Shown here: positions 43,278 to 51,982 of the stretch, piece by piece
Position numbering within the stretch: position 1 is the stretch's first letter
How the letters are laid out: each line of letters starts with the position of its first letter
Assembly (NCBI RefSeq): GCF_008520305.1
Contig: NZ_ML703268.1
Location: 62,001 to 126,000, forward strand
Reading direction: 5' to 3'
Source of the DNA: Mesorhizobium sp. SARCC-RB16n
GTDB taxonomy: Bacteria > Pseudomonadota > Alphaproteobacteria > Rhizobiales > Rhizobiaceae
Length of the DNA stretch: 64,000 bases
The notes under the pieces: model-generated
Database searches by the model: none
Seen by the model: the letters and a program-made list of their open reading frames with translations, nothing else
What the model was told of the DNA's origin: nothing
Position numbers and translations under genes: made by a program

Positions 43278-44804
43278 ATGAATCTCGATTATCTCTGGCA
43301 TGGGTTCGCCGTTGCCCTGACCGGCCAGAACCTTCTCGTCGGCCTGATCGGCTGCTTCATCGGCACACTGGTCGGCGCGCTTCCCGCCATCGGCCCCATC
43401 AACGGCATCGCCCTGTTGCTGCCGATCGCCTACACGATGGGCCTTCCCGCCGAAAGCACGATGATCCTGTTGTCGGCCATCTATTGCGGCGCCGAATATG
43501 GCGGTCGCATTTCGTCGATCCTGCTCAATGTGCCGGGCGATGCCGGCGCCGTGATGACGGCACTCGACGGCTATCCGATGGCGCGGCAGGGGCGGGCCGG
43601 CGAAGCCTTGACGCTGTCCGGCATCTCGTCCTTCGTCGGCGGCATTCTCGGCTCCATCGGCCTGGCGCTGTTCGCGCCGGTGCTTGCCCGGCTGGCCATC
43701 GGCTTCGGCCCGGCCGAATATTTCGTGCTGATGGTCTTCGCTTTCGCCACTCTGGGCTCGATGGTCGGTAGCCAGCCCGTCAAGACGCTGATCGGCTGCA
43801 CACTCGGCCTGATGCTCGCCACCGTCGGCCTCGACGCCACGTCGGGCGCCTACCGCTTCACTTTCAATCAGCCCGAACTCGGCGACGGCATCGAATTCGT
43901 GGTGCTGGTGATCGGCCTGTTTTCGATTTCGGAAGCGCTGGTCATCCTAGAGCACCAGGGCCGCGGCTTCACCGTGATCCGCGAACTCGGTCGCATGACC
44001 GTGCGCGCGGCCGATGTCGCAAGATGCACGGGCACCATGCTGCGCAGCTCGGTTATCGGCTTCGTCGTCGGCGTGCTGCCTGGCACCGGCGCTTCCGTTT
44101 CCAGCGCTATCGCCTACACCACCGAAAAACGCTTGTCGGACACCGAGGACACCTTCGGCAAGGGCGACGTGCGCGGGTTGGCGGCGCCGGAAGCGGCCAA
44201 CAACGCCACCGCCTGCGGCGCTTTCGTGCCGATGCTTACCCTCGGGATTCCAGGCTCCGGCACCACCGCCGTCATGCTTGGCGCCTTGATGCTCTATAAC
44301 ATCCAGCCGGGACCGATGCTGTTGACCGAGCGGCCGGAGATCGTCGGCGGCCTGGTCGCTTCGCTGTTCATCGGCAACTTTCTGCTGCTGCTGCTCAATC
44401 TTCCGCTGGTCAACATCTTCGCCCGCGTGCTGACCGTTCCGAACTGGCTTCTGGTTCCCGGCATTCTGGTCCTGTCGATCGTTGGCGTCTATTCGACCCA
44501 CGCCTCCGTCTTCGCAATTTTCCTGATGCTCGGCATCGGCATGGCCGGCTGGCTGCTGCGTAAGGCGGGCTTCGACATGGCGCCGATCATCCTCGGCTTC
44601 GTGCTCGGCCATGTCATGGAAATCAACCTGCGCAACGCGCTCGCGATCAGCGGCGGCGAATTGTCTATCCTCTTCTCCAGTGCCATCTGCATCGTGTTGT
44701 GGTTCATGGCGGCGGCGGTGGCGGTCCTGCCGACGATGCTGTCCTGGCGCTCGCGGCGATTGAAGGTGGCTCGCACCGCTGGGATGCCGGCGATCGACGG
44801 CTAG
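43278..44804 (+). CDS. tctA: Tripartite tricarboxylate transporter large membrane subunit
   Basis: TctA is the proton-driven permease. This 508-residue protein has about eleven membrane helices and motifs typical of the family: GTLVGALPAIGPINGIALLL, YCGAEYGGRISSILLNVPGD, LPGTGASVSSAIAYTTEKR and ALGALML-like PGSGTTAVMLGALMLYN. ATG 43278 is used. It ends just before the reversed lysozyme-inhibitor remnant. Confidence 0.95.
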   Translation: MNLDYLWHGFAVALTGQNLLVGLIGCFIGTLVGALPAIGPINGIALLLPIAYTMGLPAESTMILLSAIYCGAEYGGRISSILLNVPGDAGAVMTALDGYPMARQGRAGEALTLSGISSFVGGILGSIGLALFAPVLARLAIGFGPAEYFVLMVFAFATLGSMVGSQPVKTLIGCTLGLMLATVGLDATSGAYRFTFNQPELGDGIEFVVLVIGLFSISEALVILEHQGRGFTVIRELGRMTVRAADVARCTGTMLRSSVIGFVVGVLPGTGASVSSAIAYTTEKRLSDTEDTFGKGDVRGLAAPEAANNATACGAFVPMLTLGIPGSGTTAVMLGALMLYNIQPGPMLLTERPEIVGGLVASLFIGNFLLLLLNLPLVNIFARVLTVPNWLLVPGILVLSIVGVYSTHASVFAIFLMLGIGMAGWLLRKAGFDMAPIILGFVLGHVMEINLRNALAISGGELSILFSSAICIVLWFMAAAVAVLPTMLSWRSRRLKVARTAGMPAIDG

Positions 44805-45038
44805 ACGCAGCAATGTCGCATAAGCGGCATTCATCCGGCGATCGTAGTCGCTTGATGCCGCCGTCTCGCAGTCGGTTTGACCAGCGGTAGAACCATTGGC
44901 CGCATCGTTCAGGCAGCGCTCGAGCGTATCGGCGGTGGCGTCTTTCAGACCTGCGGCCATCAGGCTCGCAGGCAATAGCAATGTCGGCAAGCAGACCAGT
45001 GCCCCACTGCGCCAAAGCCTCATGCCAATGTTCTGCAT
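44805..45038 (-). pseudogene. Truncated LprI/DUF1311-like lysozyme-inhibitor gene
   Basis: The frame starts at ATG 45038 with GGAGG upstream and a signal peptide (LVCLPTLLLPASLMAAG), then DTLERCLNDAANGSTAGQTD and YDRRMNAAYATLLR, which match the LprI-type domain (DUF1311; lysozyme inhibitor). The likeness stops where the gene runs into the 3' end of tctA on the other strand; the frame stays open a further 285 codons only as antisense. The second half of the domain is missing, so it is probably broken. Confidence 0.6.
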
Positions 45039-45404
45039 CCTGCCTCCGAGGATGTTTCCAAGCGCGGTGAAACCGCGCCTGGACCTGGTGGCCAATGCGG
45101 CAGGTCATCCGCACGATGACGTGATAAAAGGACCATTCAACGATCGATCCAATCGGATAAAATCCAGGAAGACAACAGCCGGGACGATGCGCATGAGCGA
45201 CGAAGCCGATAACGACACCCATATCGTGAACCGGCTCGCCTATGTCAGGGCCGATCCGACCAGCACGACACGCTGACGCTTCTCACCATGATCGATGCCG
45301 CGCATGGACCTGAGGACGCGGCTGCGGCTGAGCGAGGAAAAGAACGGCGGGAGCAATCAGTTCCAATAGGCTGGCAACGATCGTCCGTGGGCGGGCGGTA
45401 TTTC
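45039..45404. other. Gene-poor region before the lysozyme gene
   Basis: I see no credible gene in these 366 bases. One hairpin, GCGCGGT-gaa-ACCGCGC (45062-45078), lies upstream of the truncated inhibitor gene. Confidence 0.4.
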
Positions 45405-46478
45405 CTAGTCCGAGTCAGCCATCATCTGCCGGCCGCCACCGCCTGCCCAGGCACGCCATTGCCGCTCATCGCCATGGAAGACGTTGAGGTCGATGCGGCC
45501 GGTCACGCCATGCGACAGGCCGGAGCCGGAATATTGCCAGAACAGCCACTTGCGATCGGGATAGACCTTTGACGGATGCCGGGCCACGGCGCGCAGCCAG
45601 AAGGGGTAGTCTGGGAAGGCGCCCTGGAGGTTGTCACGATAGAAGTCGGGCGCCGTGTAGATGATCGGCCGCTGGCCATAGTGACGCTCCAGCTTGTCCA
45701 TGAACACCTGCATCTTCTCAAGCACCTTTTCGCGCGACGGCCGGCGCTGGCAGCTGGAGTCGCCGTTCCACTCGACGTCGATCACCGGCGGCAGCGCGCC
45801 CTCCACCTTCGGCACGTTGCGGATGAACCAGTCGGCTTGCTCGCCGGCGGTGCGGCACCAGTAGAAGAAGTGATAGGCGCCGCGCTTCAGGCCCGCGGCG
45901 CCGGCGCCGCGCCAGTTCCTGGTGAACATCGGGTCGAGATGGTCGCCGCCGTCGGTCGCCTTGATGTAGGCGAAGTTGGCGCCCTGGGCGCGCAGCTTTT
46001 CCCAATTCACGTCACCCTGCCAGCGCGACACGTCGACACCGTGCACGGCAAGGTGACGGGGCGATGAGCGGCCGAAATTGATCGGCTTGGCATCGCGAAA
46101 ACCGTATCGCGTGACCGGGCCTGCCAGCATGGGTGGTGCCGCCCGCGACAACAGCTTCGGCGGCGACACCAGGGCGGCCTCCTCGATCGGCGGCTCGACG
46201 CTGTCGGGCAGTTCGGGCGCCGGAAAAGCCACCGTCTCTTCCTCTGCTAGGCCAAAGGGCCGAGCGGTGTCGTCCTCGGACGCAACCTCAATCCGCTTGC
46301 GCGGCGCGTTTGCCCTGGCCACCGGAACGGACGCGATCGGCGCGCTTGGCCTCACAACCGAACTGGTCGTTTCATTGGATGGCTTCTGCATGTCGAGCGC
46401 ATCCATGCCCGATGTCGACGAACAGCCGGCAAGGCATAGCGATGCGATCACGAAACTGATGACGCCTGGTAACCGCAT
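45405..46478 (-). CDS. GH25-family lysozyme lipoprotein
   Basis: The 357-residue protein has a lipobox (LCLAGCSS, Cys at residue 19), a proline- and alanine-rich linker (about 25-140), and a GH25 muramidase domain (about 145-345) with VHGVDVSRWQGDVNWEKL, YHFFYWCRTAGEQADWF and the catalytic PPVIDVEWNGDSSC. It is likely anchored in the envelope and cleaves peptidoglycan. The inhibitor remnant next to it may once have been a partner. Confidence 0.9.
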   Translation of the reverse strand: MRLPGVISFVIASLCLAGCSSTSGMDALDMQKPSNETTSSVVRPSAPIASVPVARANAPRKRIEVASEDDTARPFGLAEEETVAFPAPELPDSVEPPIEEAALVSPPKLLSRAAPPMLAGPVTRYGFRDAKPINFGRSSPRHLAVHGVDVSRWQGDVNWEKLRAQGANFAYIKATDGGDHLDPMFTRNWRGAGAAGLKRGAYHFFYWCRTAGEQADWFIRNVPKVEGALPPVIDVEWNGDSSCQRRPSREKVLEKMQVFMDKLERHYGQRPIIYTAPDFYRDNLQGAFPDYPFWLRAVARHPSKVYPDRKWLFWQYSGSGLSHGVTGRIDLNVFHGDERQWRAWAGGGGRQMMADSD

Positions 46479-46714
46479 CTGGACCTGTACTCAAACACAA
46501 CAGACCGAAGGCGACGGCCGACGGACAACCAGACGAGTTATGAACGAGAAATTACCAATAAAGTTTGAATCAAGTTTTTTACCATAGCTGTGGCCGCTAT
46601 CAGACAGTCGCGGGCAGCGGCCCGGCCAAGCCTTGACAGCGCCATGATGTGGCTGTTGAGAACGATATGCGGCGTTTGTGCTGGCGTTCCAAAGAATCCT
46701 GAAAAGGCCCCCCG

Positions 46715-47683
46715 ATGACCGCGTTGCAGCGACTTCTCCTGGTCTTCCTGCTCGCCGTTCCCGGCGGAGGAGCTTTTTCGTTGCAGGCGGCGCATGCGAG
46801 CGGGCTGGTCGTCGTTCCCAAGGGGAACCGCTCCGTGACACAGCCGGCCATTCCGGAGGCATCGGCCACGCGAACCCGCGCCTTCAAGACCACCTACGAT
46901 GAGAAGTACGAAAAGATCGTCGCACTGTTGAAGCGCGAGAAGAAGCTCGTGGCGCACATCAAGCAGGCGGCGGCGGCCTACGACATCGACCCCATCCACA
47001 TCGTCGGCGCGCTGGTCGGTGAGCATACTTACAACGTTACCGCCGTCGGCTCGGTGCAGACCTATTATGTGAAAGCGTTGTCCTATTCCGGCCTCGACTT
47101 TGCCTTCCGCTACAAGGGCGTGCCGGTGCAGACCTTTGTCCAGCGGCCGGAATTCGCCAGTTGCGCGGAGATCAAGGACAGCGCCTCCCTATGGAGCTGC
47201 CGCGACAGGGTCTGGGTCGAGCATTTCCGCGGCAAGACCGTCGACGGCGTCACTTATGACGCCATGACCTTCCAGCAGGCGTTCTTCCAGCCCTTCTTCG
47301 CCGGCCAGACTTTCGGCCTCGGCCAGATCAGCCCGCTGACGGCGCTCGAAGTGACGGATCTGGTCAACAAGGTGAGCGGCTACGACAGGCTCACGCCGGA
47401 TCATCCGCAGGCGATCTATCGCGATGTCATGGATCCGGACCGCAGCATCGTCTACATCGCCGCGATCGTGCGCGACGCCATCGATGCCTACAAGGAACAG
47501 GGTTTCGACATCTCCGGCAATCCCGGCATCACGGCGACGCTCTACAATGTCGGCCAGCCACGGCATCGGGCAGCCGCCCTCGCCAGCGGCAAGGGCGGCA
47601 AGCTGCCGGTCGAGAATTATTACGGCTGGCTCGTCAACGACAAGCTCGACGAACTCAGGAGCCTGCTCGACAGCGGCAGCTGA
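46715..47683 (+). CDS. DUF1402 family secreted protein
   Basis: The 322-residue protein has a signal peptide (about 1-29, AHASGL) and the DUF1402 domain, found mostly in Rhizobiales: VGALVGEHTYNVTAVGSVQT, FFAGQTFGLGQISPLTALEV and ITATLYNVGQPRHRA, all resembling a lysozyme-like or transglycosylase-like fold. Enzyme activity is not established. It is the first of two same-strand genes, with the DedA gene 26 bases after. Confidence 0.85.
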   Translation: MTALQRLLLVFLLAVPGGGAFSLQAAHASGLVVVPKGNRSVTQPAIPEASATRTRAFKTTYDEKYEKIVALLKREKKLVAHIKQAAAAYDIDPIHIVGALVGEHTYNVTAVGSVQTYYVKALSYSGLDFAFRYKGVPVQTFVQRPEFASCAEIKDSASLWSCRDRVWVEHFRGKTVDGVTYDAMTFQQAFFQPFFAGQTFGLGQISPLTALEVTDLVNKVSGYDRLTPDHPQAIYRDVMDPDRSIVYIAAIVRDAIDAYKEQGFDISGNPGITATLYNVGQPRHRAAALASGKGGKLPVENYYGWLVNDKLDELRSLLDSGS

Positions 47684-47709
47684 GGAACACTTTCAAAAAG
47701 GGAGCTTGC

Positions 47710-48342
47710 GTGCAGTCGTTCATCGACCAGAGCGTTTGTTTCATCGAGAACCATCAGGCCTGGGCGGGCCTCGTGGTCGGATTGCTGGCCTTCGGCGAAT
47801 CGCTGGTGCTGGTCGGCATCCTGTTGCCCGGCACGACCGTGCTGATCATCGTCGGCGGCCTGGTGGGCGCCGGTATCGTCCAGCCCCTGCCCGTTCTCCT
47901 TGCCGCGGTGATCGGCGCGGCACTCGGCGACACCATCTCCTATTTTCTCGGCAAATGGCTTGGGCGCGGCGTCGTCCACAAATGGCCGCTCAACCGCTAT
48001 CGCCGCGATATCGCCAGGGCGCGCCTGTTCTTCCATCGCTACGGTTTCGCCGCGGTTTTCGTCGGCCGCTTCTTCGGCCCGGTGCGTGCCACCGTGCCGC
48101 TGGTCGCGGGCATGATGGGCATGAACAGACGCCGCTTCCAGATCGCCAATATCCTGTCGGCGATCATCTGGGCGCCGGTCGTGCTGTCGCCGGGATGGCT
48201 GGTGGCGAAAGGGGCCGACAGTCTGCCCGAACCCGACGCGACCAGCCTGTTCGGCCTGGCGGTGATTGCAGCCATTGTAGCGGCGATCATCGTCGCCGTG
48301 GTCGTCATCAGACTGCGCGGCAGGCGCGACGCCCGGACTTAG
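47710..48342 (+). CDS. DedA family membrane protein
   Basis: The 210-residue protein starts at GTG 47710 (GGGAGC upstream). It has about five membrane helices and the DedA (SNARE-associated) motifs GESLVLVGILLPGTTVLIIV and FHRYGFAAVFVGRFFGPVRA followed by TVPLVAGMMGM. Family members act in envelope homeostasis, for example undecaprenyl phosphate recycling; the nearby uppP gene fits that theme. Confidence 0.9.
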   Translation: MQSFIDQSVCFIENHQAWAGLVVGLLAFGESLVLVGILLPGTTVLIIVGGLVGAGIVQPLPVLLAAVIGAALGDTISYFLGKWLGRGVVHKWPLNRYRRDIARARLFFHRYGFAAVFVGRFFGPVRATVPLVAGMMGMNRRRFQIANILSAIIWAPVVLSPGWLVAKGADSLPEPDATSLFGLAVIAAIVAAIIVAVVVIRLRGRRDART

Positions 48343-48371
48343 GCGCGCGCCGCGATTGATGGCGCCAAGCA

Positions 48372-49163
48372 TCAACCGCGTTTCCTGAAGACGCCGATCA
48401 TCGGCCCCAGGTTCCAGTAGTCGTCGTTGCGGCCGATGGCCGGAGCGAGCAGGCTCGATATCGTGCCGTCGAGAAAGAGTGCGTTGTCGCAGCCGAGCGC
48501 ATCGCGAAACAGGCGGGCGAAGGCATGGAAGGTCACCGTGCCGTTCGAGATGGCGAAGACGGCAACCCCGTCCTTTCGCACCCCGACACCGTCGCGGCTC
48601 TTGCGCGAGGTGCCGTCGGCCTGGAATTTCGGGTGAAGCTGGCCGTCGATCACCAGCATTGGCCCTGATTGCGTCGCATAGTCGGTGGCTGGCCGCCGCT
48701 TGACGAAGTCCCTGGTCGCACGGACCGCGGCCTGGCCGCCGCCAATGTAGAAGATGCCGTTCGGCTGCAGCGAAAAATTGCCGCTGCCCGATCCCGTCTT
48801 CACGCCGGCCATTTCCCGGCCGCGCTCGACATAGAGACCGACCGGCCTGAGGTCGGGATGATACATGCCGGCGTTGATGGCAAACAGCATGGTGCGGCCG
48901 GCCGTGCGCTGGGCGTTGTCGAGATTGTGCAGCGATTGAAAAGGCTTGCCTGTCGGGTCTTTCCAGAATAGTTCGATCGAATACAGCTTCGGATCGACCT
49001 CGCAGACGAGAAAGCTGGCCGTCTCGAAGGCGACGTCACGGCACGGCGGCACCGCAGCGAACCACTGGCCGAATGCCACCGTCGTGGCGACTGCATGCGG
49101 CAGCGTGGCCTTGAGCAAGGTCAGCAGCAAGGGCGCCGAATGCAGGAGTGTCAAGAAATCCAT
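48372..49163 (-). CDS. Phosphodiester glycosidase-like (NAGPA/DUF2233) secreted protein
   Basis: The 263-residue protein has an N-terminal hydrophobic segment and a NAGPA-type domain (about 60-260) with FAINAGMYHPDLRPVGLYVE, GVKTGSGSGNFSLQPNGIFY and CDNALFLDGTISSLLAP. Such domains hydrolyse phosphodiester-linked sugars or act on exopolysaccharides. ATG 49163 is preferred, as the upstream extension to 49208 has no signal-like character. Substrate unknown. Confidence 0.82.
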   Translation of the reverse strand: MDFLTLLHSAPLLLTLLKATLPHAVATTVAFGQWFAAVPPCRDVAFETASFLVCEVDPKLYSIELFWKDPTGKPFQSLHNLDNAQRTAGRTMLFAINAGMYHPDLRPVGLYVERGREMAGVKTGSGSGNFSLQPNGIFYIGGGQAAVRATRDFVKRRPATDYATQSGPMLVIDGQLHPKFQADGTSRKSRDGVGVRKDGVAVFAISNGTVTFHAFARLFRDALGCDNALFLDGTISSLLAPAIGRNDDYWNLGPMIGVFRKRG

Positions 49164-49277
49164 GCGCGTTCCGGATTGTCGGTTCCAACGAACTGTCGTG
49201 GATAGCACCGCTTGCCGGCAGGATGAAGGATTTGCTCAGGGAGAAGCTTGGATGACGACCGGGATGCCCGGCCGTGG

Positions 49278-49907
49278 CTATTTGACGGCGCTGACCAGCT
49301 TCTCTTCTTCGCCGCCAAGAATGGAGACCCAGTGCCCGGTGTTGTCGCTCGCCTGTCTTTTCAGATAGCGATACGGCGTTTGGTTCCAGAGGCGAACCTT
49401 GTCGACGAGATTATCGAGGATGAAGTCGCCCTTGTCGGTACGCACCGTCAGCACGGCATGGCCTTCGCCGTCCGGCTTGCGAACCACCGTCATCAGGAGA
49501 TTCGCTATGGCGATGCCCAGACTGTTGAGCTCACGCCGCTTTTCCAGCGCGTAATCCTCGCAATCGCCGAAGCCATTGTCCGGATAGGCCCACCATTCCT
49601 CCTTGCCGTAATTGTCCAGATCGCTCATCGGCTTGACGCGCGCGTTGACCGAAAGGTTTACGGCGCTGATCTCCCGCGACAGCTTGGCGGTCATGCGTTC
49701 CGGCTCGCTGTCGGGTGAACGGATCGAGCATTCGGCGGAATGGATCTTGCAGAAATCATAATGGCCGATCGGCTGGGAGGTCGAGCCGCCGATAATCATG
49801 GAAACGGGAGCCGTGTAGGCGGAATTCGCCGCCGAACAGAAAGCAATCAGGGCAATCGTAAGCCCCAGCCCCTTCGCCTTCCGGCGCCAACCCATCGAGG
49901 ATGCCAT
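49278..49907 (-). CDS. Secreted transglutaminase-like cysteine peptidase (BTLCP family), copy 2
   Basis: This 209-residue paralogue of the gene at 4370 has a signal peptide (about 1-32, ANSAYTAP) and the triad C116 in GFGDCEDYALEKRREL, H150 in GEGHAVLTVRTDKG and D165 in FILDN. The start region bears a strong CtrA-type site 20-40 bases upstream, which would tie its expression to the cell cycle. As with copy 1, the target is unknown. Confidence 0.9.
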   Translation of the reverse strand: MASSMGWRRKAKGLGLTIALIAFCSAANSAYTAPVSMIIGGSTSQPIGHYDFCKIHSAECSIRSPDSEPERMTAKLSREISAVNLSVNARVKPMSDLDNYGKEEWWAYPDNGFGDCEDYALEKRRELNSLGIAIANLLMTVVRKPDGEGHAVLTVRTDKGDFILDNLVDKVRLWNQTPYRYLKRQASDNTGHWVSILGGEEEKLVSAVK

Positions 49908-49928
49908 CCGGCCCCGCCCACCTGTTTT

Positions 49929-49944
49929 GTTAACAGAACGTTAA
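49929..49944 (-). promoter_or_regulatory. CtrA binding site upstream of the second cysteine peptidase gene
   Basis: On the minus strand the sequence is TTAA-N7-TTAAC, the exact CtrA consensus, 22-37 bases upstream of the start codon. CtrA is the cell-cycle master regulator of alphaproteobacteria. On position alone it could activate or repress. Confidence 0.6.
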
Positions 49945-50053
49945 GGGCTGTTATATCCCGAAGTCAATCAAACCGGCCGATCACATCTTTGAGGGGCGCC
50001 GCATGTCCGTTCGGGGGTTGCAGCAGCGCAACACCCAAGTTCAGGTTACGGAG

Positions 50054-50926
50054 CTAGACAAGCCACCCCATCGCCACGCCCAGCAGCAGGACGACGCCGA
50101 GAAGGCCACGGTAGATGACGAAGGGCCAAGCGGAGAAGCGTTCCAGCACACGCATCAGGCCCCAGATGGCGAAAAAGGCGGAGATCGAGGCGACGACCAG
50201 TCCCACGCCGAGAACCGACCAGCCATGGGCATCGAGGTGAACCTTATGCAGTTCCCAGAGCTCCTTGAGGCCGGCGAGCGCGATCGCCGGCAACCCAAGC
50301 AGGAACGAGAAGCGTGCCGCCTCCGCCCGCTTGAAGCCGAGCCCAAGTGCCGCCGTCAGGGTCGAGCCCGAGCGTGAGACGCCGGGGATCAGCGCGCCGA
50401 CCTGGGCGACACCGACAAGAAGCGCGTCGGCCAGCGACGCTTCGCCGATCGTACGCTTGTGACGGGCGAAAATCTCGGCAAGCGCAAGCAGAATCGCCAT
50501 GGCGATGCAGGCCCAGCCGATCACGCTCAAGCTGCGCAGCGGCGAATTGCAGGCGTTCAGAACGCCCGAGAGCGCCACGCCGGCGATCACAATTGGAATT
50601 GTCGCCAGCACGATCCAGGAGGCCAGCTGGAAATGCCGGTCAGCGAAATCGCGCCGTGTGAGAGCGTCGATCGAGCCGAACAGGAGATCCCGGACATCGC
50701 CCCAGAAATAGCTGACCACGGCGGCAAGAGCTGCAAGCTGCATGGCGGCGGAGAAGGCGGAACCCGGATCTTGCCAGCCAAGCACCGCCGGCACGATGCG
50801 CATATGGGCGGTCGAGGAAATCGGCAGCAATTCAGTGATGCCCTGCACCAGGCCGAGAAAGGCGACCTTGGCAAATCCAAGGCCAACAAAGCCCGTATCC
50901 ACGCCCTGAGTGCAGATGTCAGCCAT
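50054..50926 (-). CDS. uppP: Undecaprenyl-diphosphatase
   Basis: UppP recycles the lipid carrier of peptidoglycan synthesis by dephosphorylating undecaprenyl diphosphate at the membrane. The 290-residue protein has about eight helices with the conserved VQGITELLPISSTAH and PGVSRSGSTLTAALGLGFKR motifs that form the active site. ATG 50926 (MADICTQG) is used. It lies near other envelope genes (DedA, GH25, peptidases). Confidence 0.94.
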   Translation of the reverse strand: MADICTQGVDTGFVGLGFAKVAFLGLVQGITELLPISSTAHMRIVPAVLGWQDPGSAFSAAMQLAALAAVVSYFWGDVRDLLFGSIDALTRRDFADRHFQLASWIVLATIPIVIAGVALSGVLNACNSPLRSLSVIGWACIAMAILLALAEIFARHKRTIGEASLADALLVGVAQVGALIPGVSRSGSTLTAALGLGFKRAEAARFSFLLGLPAIALAGLKELWELHKVHLDAHGWSVLGVGLVVASISAFFAIWGLMRVLERFSAWPFVIYRGLLGVVLLLGVAMGWLV

Positions 50927-51124
50927 TTCGGGTTCCGTATGTGAGAGATCGAAGTTGCGCTGAACTGACTGGTGGCGGTCAGTCCGGAGCAAGCCTTACC
51001 GTCACGGATCGTATAATCAATTTACGGATTTGTAAGCTGGCGCCGCCGCGCCGAATGCGCACAGCTCGAAACCGCCCCAAAAGGGGCCGGGCCGTGTTCC
51101 CATAGGGGTAAATCATCAAAGCAG

Positions 51125-51322
51125 TTACGGACACAGCCACAGTTTCTGGCAGGTCCTGGCGATCACATGCGCCGGGGGAACAACCGGTTCCTCCGGGGAA
51201 GGCCGGCGAGCCCGCTCAAGCAGCATGCGCACCTGTTCGGGGCGCACACGGTCGCGCTCCATCACAAGCAGGACCATCGGATCGCTCAAAAGCTCGTCCA
51301 GGGTTCTGATGCTGTCGTTCAT
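51125..51322 (-). CDS. Small protein of unknown function
   Basis: The 65-residue protein (MNDSIRTLDELLSDPMVLLV then MERDRVRPEQVRMLLERARR) has no domain known to me, but GAGGAG lies 9 bases upstream of ATG 51322 and codon use is normal. It resembles short rhizobial hypothetical proteins with an N-terminal acidic and a C-terminal proline-rich part. Confidence 0.7.
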   Translation of the reverse strand: MNDSIRTLDELLSDPMVLLVMERDRVRPEQVRMLLERARRPSPEEPVVPPAHVIARTCQKLWLCP

Positions 51323-51474
51323 CCGTCGTCTCCTCGAATGCCGGGCCCGCGACGCTTAGATTGGGTGACAAAGATGGCCCGCCAATGACGCTTTGCCGGC
51401 TATCGCGTGTCTCTTTGGATCAATTTTTGGTCATCCTGTGGCACGTCCTCTCCTGTCGATGGGAATGAGGAAAG

Positions 51475-51870
51475 CTAGGCCGGCGGAGCGCCTTCATATT
51501 GTGGCAGGCCGTCATCCAGCATTACCCAGCGTTGTTTCGAGACGGTCCAGATATGCATCTGGGGCCTGAAGAGCGACGGGTCGTCGAGCGAACCGGTCGT
51601 CACGCCGATGATGCCGGCGGATTCGCGCCGCGAAAACATCGTCGTGCCGCAGCTCGGGCAAAAACCACGCTCGAGGTCCGGTGAGGTGTTGACCGTGGCC
51701 AAAGGCCCCTCGACCGTCACATCGTCGATGCGGAACAGAACGCGCGCATTGAAGGCCGCGCCGATCGCCTTCTGGCAGAGCCGGCAATGACAGATGCGCT
51801 CGTTGATGGGCGCGGCCTCGGTGCGATAGCGCACCGCCCTGCACAGGCATCCGCCCTCATATTTTGCCAT
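51475..51870 (-). CDS. GFA family (glutathione-dependent formaldehyde-activating-like) protein
   Basis: The 131-residue protein is a zinc-binding GFA/Mss4-type fold: GGCLCRAVRYRT and CHCRLCQKAIGAAF for one cluster and FCPSCGTTMFSRR for the other. Family members may bind glutathione and formaldehyde, but the majority are unproven enzymes. ATG 51870 begins MAKYEGGC. Confidence 0.9.
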   Translation of the reverse strand: MAKYEGGCLCRAVRYRTEAAPINERICHCRLCQKAIGAAFNARVLFRIDDVTVEGPLATVNTSPDLERGFCPSCGTTMFSRRESAGIIGVTTGSLDDPSLFRPQMHIWTVSKQRWVMLDDGLPQYEGAPPA

Positions 51871-51982
51871 CGCCTGGGTCCATTGGTGGATTGAACAGGC
51901 GGCAAGTTACCGGCGAGGCCGGTTGGGTCAATTGAAAAGCTTTGATACAAGGTCATCGATTATCGTGATGTGGCAGGACCTC

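Noticed and set aside
43947-45095. Long fusion frame of the lysozyme-inhibitor remnant and antisense tctA
   Set aside because: Only the first 78 codons resemble a protein; the rest is antisense to tctA.
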